From JAWLGZ01 sp041690635 (GTDB lineage: Bacteria; Pseudomonadota; Gammaproteobacteria; Thiohalomonadales; Thiohalomonadaceae): a stretch of DNA of 64,000 nucleotides. Location: the NCBI GenBank assembly GCA_041690635.1, contig JAWLGZ010000002.1, positions 124,001-188,000 on the forward strand, given 5' to 3'. Shown in pieces: positions 27,102 to 35,741 of this stretch (positions are counted from its first letter, which is position 1; each line of letters opens with the position of its first letter). Made by a program: the position numbers and the translations under genes. Below the pieces are notes generated by a model. That model was not told where the DNA came from. It saw only the letters and a program-made list of their open reading frames with translations, and made no database searches.

Positions 27102-27767
27102 TCAGGCGTTTCTCGCCAAACCGTCCAGCCAGTCGATAATCTCGGTGATGTCGTGAATGCAACCGAGCGGATTCTGGCACATCAACCGCTCCGGGGCATG
27201 AACGCCGTAGCTGACCGCGAGTGCCGCGGTGCCAGCGTTCACCGCCATCTGCATGTCGTATTCGGTATCGCCGATCATGAGCGTCTCCGCCGGCTCGGCC
27301 CCCACAGCGTCCATCACCTCCAGCAGCATCTGCGGATGGGGCTTGGAAAAGGTCTCGTCGGCACAGCGGGTGGCGTGGAAATACTGCGCCACCCCGCTAC
27401 TCTCCATCGCCCGGTCGAGGCCGACCCGCCCCTTGCCGGTGGCAACCGCCAGGAAATAACCGCGCTCGGCCAACCCGTGCAGGGTTTCCGCAGCACCGTC
27501 GAACATCGGTGTGGGAATGCCGCCACTCCCAAGGTAGTGATGGCGATAGCGCTCCACCATCTGCCGGTGGACCGTCTCGCTCGCCCCGGGGTAGAGGGTA
27601 TCGATCGCCTCGCGAAGGCCGAGACCGATGATGTTCCGCATCTCCTCCAACTCACGCGCGGGCAGCCCCAGATCGCCGATGGCGGCCTCGATGCAGGCGA
27701 CGATACGCCCCTCCGAGTCCATCAGGGTGCCGTCCCAGTCGAAGACCAGCAGTTTGAAATCGCTCAT
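27102..27767 (-). CDS. HAD-superfamily phosphatase (Gph/PGP-like)
   Basis: This 221-residue hydrolase has the nucleophile motif VFDWDGTLMDS (~8-18), motif II VATGKGRVGLD with Thr, the Lys in FSKPHPQML and motif IV MIGDTEYDMQMA. The cap is helical (C1). Phosphoglycolate or a pyrimidine nucleotide are possible substrates, but sequence alone does not decide. Its ATGA overlaps the rluC stop and sppA follows, an arrangement conserved in several gammaproteobacteria. Confidence 0.9.
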   Translation of the reverse strand: MSDFKLLVFDWDGTLMDSEGRIVACIEAAIGDLGLPARELEEMRNIIGLGLREAIDTLYPGASETVHRQMVERYRHHYLGSGGIPTPMFDGAAETLHGLAERGYFLAVATGKGRVGLDRAMESSGVAQYFHATRCADETFSKPHPQMLLEVMDAVGAEPAETLMIGDTEYDMQMAVNAGTAALAVSYGVHAPERLMCQNPLGCIHDITEIIDWLDGLARNA

Positions 27768-28714
27768 CTTTCCTCTTTCAGTTGCGCCAGCACTGATGTC
27801 AGTTCAGGGGGCAGGGGCGCCTGGACACGGGTGGTCGCATCATCGTCGCCAAGGCGGAATGCCACCTCATGGGCGTGCAGAAACAGACGCTTGAGTCCCT
27901 TTGCCGCCAGGGCGCGATTGAACTCCGCATCGCCGTATTTCCCGTCGCCGGCAATCGGGTGTCCGGCATGGGCGGTGTGGACCCGCACCTGATGGGTACG
28001 CCCGGTCACCAGCTCCGCCTCCACCAGGGTCGCGTCACCATACACGGTGACGGCCCGGAACCGGGTCAGGGCCGACTTGCCGTCGGCGGCGACCCGCACC
28101 ACCCGTTCGCCGGAGCTGAGTACATTCTTGCGCAGCGGCGCACGCTCCTCGTGGGCACCAGGCCACGCGCCCTGCACCAGGGCAAGATACCGCTTGTCGA
28201 CGGCGCCCGATCGCAACCGCTCCTGAAATGCCCGCAGCGCGCTGCGCCGTTTGGCGATCACCAGACAGCCGGAGGTGTCCCGATCGAGGCGGTGGCCCAG
28301 TTCCAGAAACCGTGCCTGGGGGCGCAACACCCGCAGTGCCTCGATCACCCCATAGCTGAGTCCACTCCCACCGTGGACCGCGATCCCGGCCGGCTTGTTC
28401 AGCACCAGCAACCGCTCGTCCTCGAACAGCACCGCCGCATCGAGCCGCTCCAGAACCCCCTTGCCGGGGCTCGGCGCCGGTACACTCTCGGCGGTCCGCA
28501 GGGGCGGAATGCGCACCTCGTCGCCGGCGCGCACCCGGTACTCCGGCTTCGCCCGGCCCCGGTTCACCCGCACCTCGCCCCGGCGCAGGATACGGTAGAT
28601 GCGGCTCTTGGGGACCCCTTTGAGGCGGGCGAGCAGGAAATTGTCGATACGCTGACCGGCCTGTTCTTCGGTCACCTGGATGAACCGGACTCCCGATTCG
28701 GCTGTCTCATTCAT
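27764..28714 (-). CDS. rluC: 23S rRNA pseudouridine synthase RluC
   Basis: This 316-residue enzyme makes pseudouridines in helix 71-74 of 23S rRNA (U955, U2504 and U2580 in E. coli). The N-terminal S4 domain is RIDNFLLARLKGVPKSRIYR. The catalytic Asp lies in LGHRLDRDTSGCLV (~142), and GRTHQVRVHTAHAGHPIAGD follows. ATG 28714 (MNETAESGV) is preferred over GTG 28729. It is divergent from rne, as in E. coli, which supports RluC over RluD or RluA. Confidence 0.94.
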   Translation of the reverse strand: MNETAESGVRFIQVTEEQAGQRIDNFLLARLKGVPKSRIYRILRRGEVRVNRGRAKPEYRVRAGDEVRIPPLRTAESVPAPSPGKGVLERLDAAVLFEDERLLVLNKPAGIAVHGGSGLSYGVIEALRVLRPQARFLELGHRLDRDTSGCLVIAKRRSALRAFQERLRSGAVDKRYLALVQGAWPGAHEERAPLRKNVLSSGERVVRVAADGKSALTRFRAVTVYGDATLVEAELVTGRTHQVRVHTAHAGHPIAGDGKYGDAEFNRALAAKGLKRLFLHAHEVAFRLGDDDATTRVQAPLPPELTSVLAQLKEER

Positions 28715-28772
28715 GGCCGGATGATACACCAGGAACCTGCCGGTTCCGCCGACAAACCCATTAGGGTTCAGA

Positions 28773-28801
28773 TTGCTGGACCACCGTATCGCTGATATAG
28801 T
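28773..28801 (+). promoter_or_regulatory. Probable sigma-70 promoter of rne
   Basis: TTGCTG at 28773-28778, a 17-bp spacer and TATAGT at 28796-28801. It would start transcription near 28808 and give a leader of about 325 bases. Confidence 0.55.
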
Positions 28802-29134
28802 TAGTCGCGCCTGAGTCCGTCAGCAGGTTCATCGGCGGCGGCATGCACGGTAAAAGTGCAAGCGCCCCGGTCGACTCTTCCCGGCACGAATATCCCGGGG
28901 CACGGTCCCGGGTTGTACCCTGTGTGTGGTACTTAAGTGTGCAACAAGGTTTACGCGCCCGACCCCGGTCGGACGCCCCCAAAACCGCGCTCCCGCAGAC
29001 GAACCGGTTCTGCAGCTAACGCCAGCACAATCTGAGCAGCGGCCCCGTGGCCGGAATAATCCGCACTGCGGCTGCTCTGGCGAACCCGCTGCCCGATATC
29101 GGGCTGTGGTTGAGCGCCTGAGAGACTTAACAAC
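28802..29134 (+). promoter_or_regulatory. Long 5' untranslated leader of rne
   Basis: About 330 bases lie between the predicted promoter and the rne ATG, with no convincing gene. E. coli rne has a 361-base leader whose hairpins are cleaved by RNase E itself, giving feedback control. Stem-forming pieces such as CGGCCCCGTGGCCGG near 29040 are present. Equivalence of function is inference from position and length. Confidence 0.5.
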
Positions 29135-31600
29135 ATGAAAAGAATGCTGTTTAACGCGACTCAGCAGGAAGAGTTGCGCGTTGCGCTAGTGGACGGCCAG
29201 CGCCTCTACGACCTGGACATCGAAGACTCCACCCGCGTCCAGAAGAAATCCAACATCTACAAGGGTCGAATCACCCGCATCGAGCCCAGTCTCGAGGCCG
29301 CCTTTGTCGACTACGGCGCCCAGCGCCACGGCTTCCTCCCGTTCAAGGAGATCGCCCGCTCCTACTTCTCCCCCGACGCCGATACCTCCGGTCGCCCGAC
29401 CATCAAGGAGGCGATTCGCGAAGGACAGGAGGTAATCGTCCAGGTGGACAAGGAGGAGCGCGGCAACAAGGGGGCCGCCCTCACCACCTTCCTCAGTCTC
29501 GCCGGGCGTTATCTGGTCCTCATGCCCAACAACCCCCGTGCCGGCGGTGTTTCGCGCCGTATCGAGGGAGATGAACGCAGTGAGCTGCGCGACGCCATGA
29601 GCCAGCTCGAAATTCCCACAGACATGGGGCTCATCGTCCGTACCGCCGGCGTCGGCAAGAGCGTCGAAGAGTTGCAGTGGGACCTCGACTACCTGCTCCA
29701 GGTGGCCAGGGCCATCGAGGAGGAGTCGAAGGAGCGCAAGGCGCCTTTCCTGGTGTATCAGGAGAGCAACGTGGTCATCCGCGCCATTCGCGACTACCTG
29801 CGCAGCGACATCACCGAGATCCTCATCGACGAGCCGGCGGTGTATGAGCAGGCACGCGAGTTCATCCGGCAGGTGATGCCCAACTATCTGAACCGGGTCA
29901 AGCTCTACCAGGACCGGGTTCCCCTCTTCACCCGCTATCAGATCGAGAGCCAGATCGAGTCGGCCTTCCAGCGTGAGGTGCAACTCCCCTCCGGCGGCTC
30001 CATCGTCATCGATCACACCGAGGCGCTGCTCTCCGTGGACATCAACTCGGCACGCGCCACCAAGGGCGGCGACATCGAGGAGACCGCGCTCAACACCAAT
30101 CTCGAGGCGGCGGACGAGATCGCACGCCAGCTCCGCCTACGCGACCTGGGCGGCCTGATCGTCATCGACTTCATCGACATGACCCCGGCCAAGCATCAGC
30201 GCGAGGTGGAAAATCGCCTCAAGGAGGCGCTGAAGATGGACCGCGCCCGGGTCCAGGTCGGGCGCATCTCCCGTTTCGGCCTGCTGGAGATGTCCCGCCA
30301 GCGGCTGCGTCCTTCATTGGGCGAATCGAGCCAGATCGTCTGTCCCCGCTGCAACGGCCACGGCAGCATCCGCGGCGTCTCCTCCCTCTCCCTCGCAATC
30401 CTCCGGTTGATCGAGGAGGAGGCAATGAAGGACAAGACCGGCCGCGTACTCGCCCAGGTCCCGGTCGATGTGGCCACCTTCCTGGTCAACGAAAAACGTG
30501 ACGTACTGGTGGACATACAGGCGCGCCAGAATGTGCAGGTGGTGGTGGTACCGAACCCCAATCTGGAGACCCCCCACTACGAGGTCGAGCGTGTCCGGGC
30601 GGATGCCATGGAGCCGGCCAACCAGGCCAAACCAAGTTACGAGCTGATCAGTGAGCTTGAGGTCCGCACCGAGCCGGAATCGGAGAGCGCCAAGCCGAAG
30701 CGCGAGGAGCCGGCGGTCAAGGGTGTACTTCCCGCGACGCCCCGCCCTACTGCGCCCCAGGCGGAAGCTCAGCCCCAGCCCGGCTTCCTGCGCCGACTGA
30801 TCGGCAGTATTTTCAACAACCGCGATGAGCCGGCTGAGGAGGGGGCGAAAAGCACGCGCACCGAGCGCAGCCGCGAACGCCCACGCCAAGGCACCGCAAA
30901 CGGGGGGCAGAGCCGTCGCCGCAGCCAGGGCCAGAGTCAGGGCCAGAACCGGCGGCCCCGGAGCAACACACGCACTCCGGAGCGCCCTGCCGAGAAACGC
31001 GACGTGGCTGCCCCCACCCGGGCTTCCGAGCCGCGGGAACCGCGTGAACAGAAACCCGAAGTGACCGAAACCACCGGCGAAACCCCGAAGGGCGACACCA
31101 ACGGTGATCGTACCGGGAGTCGTCGCGGACGGCGCGGTGGCCGCCGCCGCCGTCGCTCCGGTGCCGAGGGGACCGAGTCGCGCAGCGAGAATACAACCCA
31201 GACTCAGGAAGGTGGACAGCCTTCCGAGGCGAAGCCCCGGCAACCTTCCCGAGATCGCGCGGAGGACACCCCTCAGCGTGAGCGCCGGGAGAGTGCCGAT
31301 TCCGGCAAACCGGCCGCCACTGAACCGGGCGCCGCTGATCGGCACGCTGCCGTGCAGAAGCAACCGGAGCCCACACAGCGGCAACCCGAACAGCTTCCCA
31401 AGCCGGTTCCGCCCTCGATGCCTGTGGCAGCCGGTCCGCGCGAGGTGAGCGCGAACAGCGGTACGCCCTCCAATGGCGAACGGCCGGCCACACCATCGGA
31501 GCCGAAGACCGAAGCGGCACCCCGACCGGCAGCACCTGCTCCGGCGCCATCTCCTACCCGCGAGGAGAGCCACACTGCCGGGAGCGGCTCGACGGACTAA
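29135..31600 (+). CDS. rne: Ribonuclease E
   Basis: This 821-residue endoribonuclease and degradosome scaffold begins MKRMLFNATQQEELRVALVD. The S1 domain covers ~37-120. Catalytic Mg2+ ligands are Asp ~302 (LLSVDINSAR) and Asp ~345 (VIDFIDM), and the zinc-link cysteines are in VCPRCNGHG (~403 and ~406). The catalytic core ends near 515. The remaining 300 residues are low-complexity, rich in Pro, Glu, Gln and Arg. They include two arginine-rich RNA-binding patches (near SRRRSQGQSQGQNRRPR and GSRRGRRGGRRRRR) and no folded domain. The tail is shorter than the E. coli one. Confidence 0.97.
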   Translation: MKRMLFNATQQEELRVALVDGQRLYDLDIEDSTRVQKKSNIYKGRITRIEPSLEAAFVDYGAQRHGFLPFKEIARSYFSPDADTSGRPTIKEAIREGQEVIVQVDKEERGNKGAALTTFLSLAGRYLVLMPNNPRAGGVSRRIEGDERSELRDAMSQLEIPTDMGLIVRTAGVGKSVEELQWDLDYLLQVARAIEEESKERKAPFLVYQESNVVIRAIRDYLRSDITEILIDEPAVYEQAREFIRQVMPNYLNRVKLYQDRVPLFTRYQIESQIESAFQREVQLPSGGSIVIDHTEALLSVDINSARATKGGDIEETALNTNLEAADEIARQLRLRDLGGLIVIDFIDMTPAKHQREVENRLKEALKMDRARVQVGRISRFGLLEMSRQRLRPSLGESSQIVCPRCNGHGSIRGVSSLSLAILRLIEEEAMKDKTGRVLAQVPVDVATFLVNEKRDVLVDIQARQNVQVVVVPNPNLETPHYEVERVRADAMEPANQAKPSYELISELEVRTEPESESAKPKREEPAVKGVLPATPRPTAPQAEAQPQPGFLRRLIGSIFNNRDEPAEEGAKSTRTERSRERPRQGTANGGQSRRRSQGQSQGQNRRPRSNTRTPERPAEKRDVAAPTRASEPREPREQKPEVTETTGETPKGDTNGDRTGSRRGRRGGRRRRRSGAEGTESRSENTTQTQEGGQPSEAKPRQPSRDRAEDTPQRERRESADSGKPAATEPGAADRHAAVQKQPEPTQRQPEQLPKPVPPSMPVAAGPREVSANSGTPSNGERPATPSEPKTEAAPRPAAPAPAPSPTREESHTAGSGSTD

Positions 31601-31656
31601 GTTACGGGGCTCCGCCGCAGCCGAGCCCACGCGCTAAAGCGCCGCTGCGCAGCCAT

Positions 31657-31683
31657 CCAGGTCCGGCAGCCTGCCGGACCTGG
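31657..31683. repeat. Perfect hairpin downstream of rne
   Basis: CCAGGTCCGGCAG and CTGCCGGACCTGG are perfectly complementary around a single C. It lies between the convergent rne and phosphatase genes. There is no U-run on either side, so it is either a strong RNA-stabilising stem or a REP-like element. Confidence 0.6.
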
Positions 31684-31704
31684 GGTGCGCCTTAGGCAGG
31701 CGCA

Positions 31705-32184
31705 TCAGGTGCCGCGCCGCCGCACATCTTCCAGCAGTCCCGTGGCTGCAGCCGCCACCATGTCATACACCCGCTCGAACCCGGATGGTCCCCCGTAGTA
31801 AGGGTCCGGCACCTCTCGGGCACCGTAGTCGGGCGCAAACTCCATGAACAGGCGCACACGCTCTTCGTAACCCGCGGGACAGAGTTCCTTGAGGATGTGC
31901 AGGTTGTCGCGATCCATGGCCAACACATAGTCGAAGGTCGTGAAGTCCTCCTGGGCCACCTGCCGGGCCCGCAGATCACCGAGATCGATGCCCCGCCGCA
32001 AGGCCGTTTCGCAGGACCGCGGATCCGGCGCATTCCCGACGTGGTAGGCATGGGTACCGGCCGAATCCACCTCGATGAGTTCGGCCAACCCCGCCTCACT
32101 GACGATGTGCCGAAACAGACCATGTGCCAGGGGTGACCTACAGATGTTGCCCATACAAACAAACAAGACACGAGTTTTATTCAT
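31705..32184 (-). CDS. Low-molecular-weight protein tyrosine phosphatase
   Basis: This 159-residue enzyme hydrolyses phosphotyrosine. The P-loop CMGNICRSP (C-x5-R-S) begins at Cys ~9 and the general-acid Asp is in VPDPYYGGPSGFE (~121). ATG 32184 gives MNKTRVLFVCMGN, the standard N-terminus, although the frame is open 49 codons upstream. No capsule or Wzc-type kinase genes are seen nearby, so its target is unknown. Confidence 0.93.
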   Translation of the reverse strand: MNKTRVLFVCMGNICRSPLAHGLFRHIVSEAGLAELIEVDSAGTHAYHVGNAPDPRSCETALRRGIDLGDLRARQVAQEDFTTFDYVLAMDRDNLHILKELCPAGYEERVRLFMEFAPDYGAREVPDPYYGGPSGFERVYDMVAAAATGLLEDVRRRGT

Positions 32185-32296
32185 AAGAATCCGATCGATT
32201 GGCTCCGGTTTCTGCAAGCCCTGCCATTCTACCGACCCAGGCAGGCCGTGTGGATGGGGCGTGCTAAGGTTGATTCTGTCGAATCGAGTGTGGACG

Positions 32297-32548
32297 ATGA
32301 TCGAAATCACACTGGCGCAATTGCGCGGCATGATTGGCGAACAGGTGCATTATCGGGGAACCCGCTGCCGGGTCATCGAGGTGATCGAGGACGGTCCGTC
32401 GCTGGTGCTGGCAGGAGACGGTACCGTGATCCAGGACGATCAGTTCGGCGATCCCGCACGCCGCGTACCTCGCACCTGGACGGTGCCGGTTGTGGCACCC
32501 AACCGGGCCGAACTGCACGAGGAGTTTCTCTCTCTGGAGCTGGTTTAG
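32297..32548 (+). CDS. Small conserved hypothetical protein (83 aa)
   Basis: The start is MIEITLAQLRGMIGEQVHYRG. The predicted fold is a small beta-rich unit: alternating hydrophobic residues RCRVIEVIEDGPSLVLAG, then a WTVPVVAPN strand and an acidic C-terminus (ELHEEFLSLELV). I do not recognise a named family. It is divergent from the tyrosine phosphatase and converges tail-to-tail with kdsB, four bases apart. Codon use matches its neighbours, so it is probably real. Confidence 0.72.
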   Translation: MIEITLAQLRGMIGEQVHYRGTRCRVIEVIEDGPSLVLAGDGTVIQDDQFGDPARRVPRTWTVPVVAPNRAELHEEFLSLELV

Positions 32549-32552
32549 GCCG

Positions 32553-33323
32553 TCAGCTCTTTACAAGATTGCCGAGAAGCTGTCGCACCCGCTCCAGGTC
32601 CTCCGGGGTGTCGATGCCGGGACCGGGCAGTTCGGCCGCCTCGGCCAGGTGGATCCGACCGCCGTGCCAGAGCACCCGCAACTGCTCCAGCGACTCCATC
32701 CGTTCCAGTTCACATGGGGCCATCTCCACATAACGGCGCACAAAACCGGCACGGTAGGCGTAAAGCCCCAGGTGACGGTAGTGCACCGCTGCGGAGGGAA
32801 GCTCTTCCGTGGTGACGGCGAAGGCGTCCCGGTCCCAGGGAATGACCGCGCGCGAGAAGTAGAGCGCATTGCCGGCGCGATCGCGCACCACCTTGACCAC
32901 ATGGGGGTCGAACAGTTCGCCCGCCGTATGGATCCGGGTACAGAGGGTCGCCACGTCGGCGTCAGGATGGCTATTCAGATCGCCGGCCACCTGGCTCAGA
33001 AGGACCGGTGGCATCAGCGGTTCATCGCCCTGCAGGTTGACCACGATGTCGTCATCCCGGTAGCCCAGGGTACGAATCACCTCCCCCAGGCGCTCGGTAC
33101 CTGAACCGTGGTCGGGTGAGGTGATGCAGACCTCGCAGCCGAGACCGCTCGCGGCCTCGGCGATGCGTTCGTCGTCGGTGGCGACAACGACCGATTCGGC
33201 CCCGCTCTCGAACGCCCGCTCGCAGACGTGGGCCAGCATCGGCCGCCCGGCGATATCGAGCAGAGGCTTACCCGGCAGGCGCGTGGAGGCGTAGCGTGCC
33301 GGGATGACTACACGGAAGTTCAC
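32553..33323 (-). CDS. kdsB: 3-deoxy-manno-octulosonate cytidylyltransferase KdsB
   Basis: This 256-residue enzyme makes CMP-KDO for lipopolysaccharide core synthesis. The nucleotidyltransferase motif is VVIPARYASTRLPGKPL at the N-terminus, followed by VVVATDDERI and VNLQGDEPLMPP (~98-109). The start codon is GTG at 33323, overlapping the Trm112-like stop (GTGA). It belongs with the lpxK cluster. Confidence 0.96.
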   Translation of the reverse strand: MNFRVVIPARYASTRLPGKPLLDIAGRPMLAHVCERAFESGAESVVVATDDERIAEAASGLGCEVCITSPDHGSGTERLGEVIRTLGYRDDDIVVNLQGDEPLMPPVLLSQVAGDLNSHPDADVATLCTRIHTAGELFDPHVVKVVRDRAGNALYFSRAVIPWDRDAFAVTTEELPSAAVHYRHLGLYAYRAGFVRRYVEMAPCELERMESLEQLRVLWHGGRIHLAEAAELPGPGIDTPEDLERVRQLLGNLVKS

Positions 33324-33499
33324 ACCTCCTCTTCCGCTTCCAGTTGCCGCGCCTCATCCTCCAGCATCACGGGGATGTCGTCACGGACGGGATAGGCAAG
33401 GCGATCCGCCTTGCAGATCAACTCCTGCTCCTCCTTGCGGAAGACCAACGGCCCCTTGCAGATGGGGCAGACGAGGATGTCGAGCAGTTTCTTGTCCAT
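33320..33499 (-). CDS. ycaR: Trm112/YcaR family small zinc-ribbon-like protein
   Basis: This 59-residue protein starts MDKKLLDILVCPICKGPLVF, with CPIC at residues 11-14 and a later single Cys in ELICKADRLAYPVRDDIP. It is the normal neighbour of kdsB and lpxK (E. coli YcaR). Trm112 relatives activate methyltransferases; the role of bacterial YcaR is not settled. ATG 33499 has GGAG at nine bases, so it is preferred to the in-frame start at 33517. Confidence 0.9.
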   Translation of the reverse strand: MDKKLLDILVCPICKGPLVFRKEEQELICKADRLAYPVRDDIPVMLEDEARQLEAEEEV

Positions 33500-33517
33500 G
33501 CTGTGGCTCTCCGTCAA

Positions 33518-34501
33518 TCAACGAGCGGCACGAAGCCGGTTCAACACCGCGGGCCCGAAGCTGTCGGGCAGTTCGGCGGTCACCGGAACGAACCAGTGTT
33601 CGGGGCCGGCGAAAGCGCCGCATTTTACCGCATCCTTCTCGGTCATCAGCACCGTCCTGCCGTCGCCAAACCGGAGGTCACCGGCGCTGAAACGGTGGTG
33701 ATCGGCGAATGGGTGCGGAATCACCTCGATCCCCTGCTCACGCAGGGTCCGGAAGAAGCGTAGCGGATGACCGATACCGGCGACAGCATGAACGGTCTGC
33801 CCCCGGAAATCGGCCAGCGGGCGGCAGCCGCCGCCATCCACCCGACAGACCTCACCGGGAAGAAGGCGCATCGGGATTTCGTCCCCGCCGCCGGCACCGT
33901 TACGTACGACGAAGTCGACCGCACCCAGGCGGCCAACGGGCTCGCGCAGGGGGCCGGCGGGCAGGCAGCGGCCGTTGCCGAAGCCGCGGTCACCGTCCAC
34001 CACCGCGATTTCGATTCGCCGCGCCAGGCGGTAGTGCTGCATGCCGTCATCGGCAACCACGACATCACAGCCCGCCGCCACCGCCTCGTGCCCGGCTGCG
34101 ACCCGGTCCGGGCAGATCCAGACCGGGCAACCGGTGCGCCGGGCGAGCAGCAGCGGCTCATCGCCGACCAGCGCCGGCTCGCTGTCGGGCAGGACCCGAC
34201 GGGGACGCTCCGCCGCCTGGGCACCGTAGCCGCGGCTGATGATCCCTGGTCGCCACCCCGCCGCGGCGAGCTGTTCCACAAGCCAGGCCACCAGCGGGGT
34301 TTTGCCACTGCCGCCGACGGTGATGTTGCCAACCACGATCACGGGGACGGGCAGCGTATAGGCACGCAGCAGACCCGCCCGGTAGCCCAGCCGCCGCAGG
34401 CCCGCCAACCCGCAGAAAAGCCAACCGAGCGGGATCAGCGGAAGGGCCGCGGGCGAGTTGCCGTACCAAAGGCGTTCGAGAGGGTGGTCGGGTCGTGTCA
34501 C
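33518..34501 (-). CDS. lpxK: Tetraacyldisaccharide 4'-kinase LpxK
   Basis: This 327-residue inner-membrane-associated kinase phosphorylates the lipid A precursor. It begins at GTG 34501 with PLERLWYGNSPAALPLIPLG (membrane-binding helix) and has Walker A VVGNITVGGSGKTP (~58-71) and ISRGYGAQA. DDGMQHYRLARR holds the family DDG-Q motif. A longer frame exists, but this start gives the usual length and avoids overlap with exbD (gap 19 bases). The ribosome-binding site is weak, so translation may depend on coupling with exbD. Confidence 0.93.
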   Translation of the reverse strand: MTRPDHPLERLWYGNSPAALPLIPLGWLFCGLAGLRRLGYRAGLLRAYTLPVPVIVVGNITVGGSGKTPLVAWLVEQLAAAGWRPGIISRGYGAQAAERPRRVLPDSEPALVGDEPLLLARRTGCPVWICPDRVAAGHEAVAAGCDVVVADDGMQHYRLARRIEIAVVDGDRGFGNGRCLPAGPLREPVGRLGAVDFVVRNGAGGGDEIPMRLLPGEVCRVDGGGCRPLADFRGQTVHAVAGIGHPLRFFRTLREQGIEVIPHPFADHHRFSAGDLRFGDGRTVLMTEKDAVKCGAFAGPEHWFVPVTAELPDSFGPAVLNRLRAAR

Positions 34502-34520
34502 CGCATCGGCCCGGCGCCGC

Positions 34521-34940
34521 TCACGGTTCCGGCGGACGGGTGGTGGCAAAGGTGAGGTGGTTGAAACCAAGACGGCGCGCAGCATCCATCGCGGTGATGA
34601 CCGCCTGGTGGGGTGTCTGGCGGTCGGCACTAAGCAGGATACGCGGCTGTGGGTCGTCGCCGGCCTCCTTGGCGATCGCGCGCTTCAGCGTATCCACCCG
34701 GGTGTTGATCACCTCTTGCTGGTTGACGAAGAAGCGCCCACGGGCGTCAATCAGTATCTCGACCGTGCGTGCCTCCACCGGCTTCACTTCACCCTCCGCC
34801 GTGGGCAGTTCGATCTTGATCTCCGACTCCTTGTTGAAGGTGGTGGAGACCATGAAGAAGATAAGCAGCAGAAAGACGACGTCGATGAGCGGCGTCAGAT
34901 TGATATCGGGCTCTTCCCGCCGGATGCGCCCGAACTGCAT
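34521..34940 (-). CDS. exbD: Biopolymer transport protein ExbD/TolR family
   Basis: This 139-residue protein has one TM helix (~20-38, PLIDVVFLLLIFFMVSTTF) carrying the essential proton-path Asp, and a periplasmic domain (VEILIDARGRFFVNQQEV). With ExbB it forms a proton-driven motor. It overlaps the exbB stop. Its position before lpxK is common in gammaproteobacteria that lack enterobacterial gene order. No tonB is adjacent. Confidence 0.92.
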   Translation of the reverse strand: MQFGRIRREEPDINLTPLIDVVFLLLIFFMVSTTFNKESEIKIELPTAEGEVKPVEARTVEILIDARGRFFVNQQEVINTRVDTLKRAIAKEAGDDPQPRILLSADRQTPHQAVITAMDAARRLGFNHLTFATTRPPEP

Positions 34941-35572
34941 CAGGCCGCCTCCCCCATCGGCTCCCGCTCCCGTTCGCCGTGAATCACCTCCACCAGCTTG
35001 AGCGCCTCCTCCTCCATGCTGACGACGAGGCTGTCGACGCGGCCGCGGAAGTAGCGGTAGAACATCAGGCTTGGGATGGCCACCGAAAGACCGGTGGCCG
35101 TGGTGATAAGCGCCTCGGAGATGCCATTGGCGAGAATACCCGGATCACCAACACCGTGGATGGTGATGGCCGTGAAGACCTTGATCATGCCGAGTACGGT
35201 GCCGAGCAGTCCCAGCAGCGGTGTGATGGAGGCGATGGTCCCGAGCGTATTGAGGAATCGTTCCAGCTCGACCACCACTTGGCGGCCGCTCTCGACAATG
35301 CTCTCCTTCATCACTTCGCGGGAGTGATTCATGTTGATCAGCCCGGCAGCCAGCACACGGCCCAGCGGTGAGTTCTGCCGCACGGCAGCGATCTCGGCCG
35401 CGTCCAGCCGATCACGGCGGTACAGCTCCCAGATCTCGCCGAGCAGGCCGCTCGGCAGCACCCGCTCCCGGCGCAGACTCCACAGACGCTCGCCGACAAT
35501 CCCCAGCGCAACGATGGAGCAGAGAATGATGGGCACCATCACCCAGCCGCCGGCCGTAATCAGTTCAAGCAC
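34940..35572 (-). CDS. exbB: MotA/TolQ/ExbB proton channel family protein
   Basis: This protein of about 210 residues has three TM helices: LITAGGWVMVPIILCSIVAL at the N-terminus, then IASITPLLGLLGTVLGMIKVF and ALITTATGLSVAIPSLMFYRYF, with the conserved Thr/Ser of the channel. GTG 35572 is chosen because GAGGA lies seven bases upstream and VLELITAGGWV matches family N-termini; an earlier GTG at 35611 would add 13 residues. It works with ExbD. Confidence 0.9.
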   Translation of the reverse strand: MLELITAGGWVMVPIILCSIVALGIVGERLWSLRRERVLPSGLLGEIWELYRRDRLDAAEIAAVRQNSPLGRVLAAGLINMNHSREVMKESIVESGRQVVVELERFLNTLGTIASITPLLGLLGTVLGMIKVFTAITIHGVGDPGILANGISEALITTATGLSVAIPSLMFYRYFRGRVDSLVVSMEEEALKLVEVIHGEREREPMGEAA

Positions 35573-35741
35573 GTCGCTGTCCTCGAAAAATCCCCGGAAA
35601 ATCAGGCGCACACTCTAACAGACGCCCGGGATGCCCGGAAGCTTGCTCAGCCGGAAATGTGAGCGCCGCCCTATCCGAACATCCCCTGCGCTCCCCCCCG
35701 TCGCAACCGCCCGAGCGGCGGAAGCCGCGCTGGGCCGAAGG

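Noticed and set aside
31657..31683. Hairpin after rne considered as an intrinsic terminator
   Set aside because: There is no run of T on either side, so it is recorded as a hairpin or repeat only.
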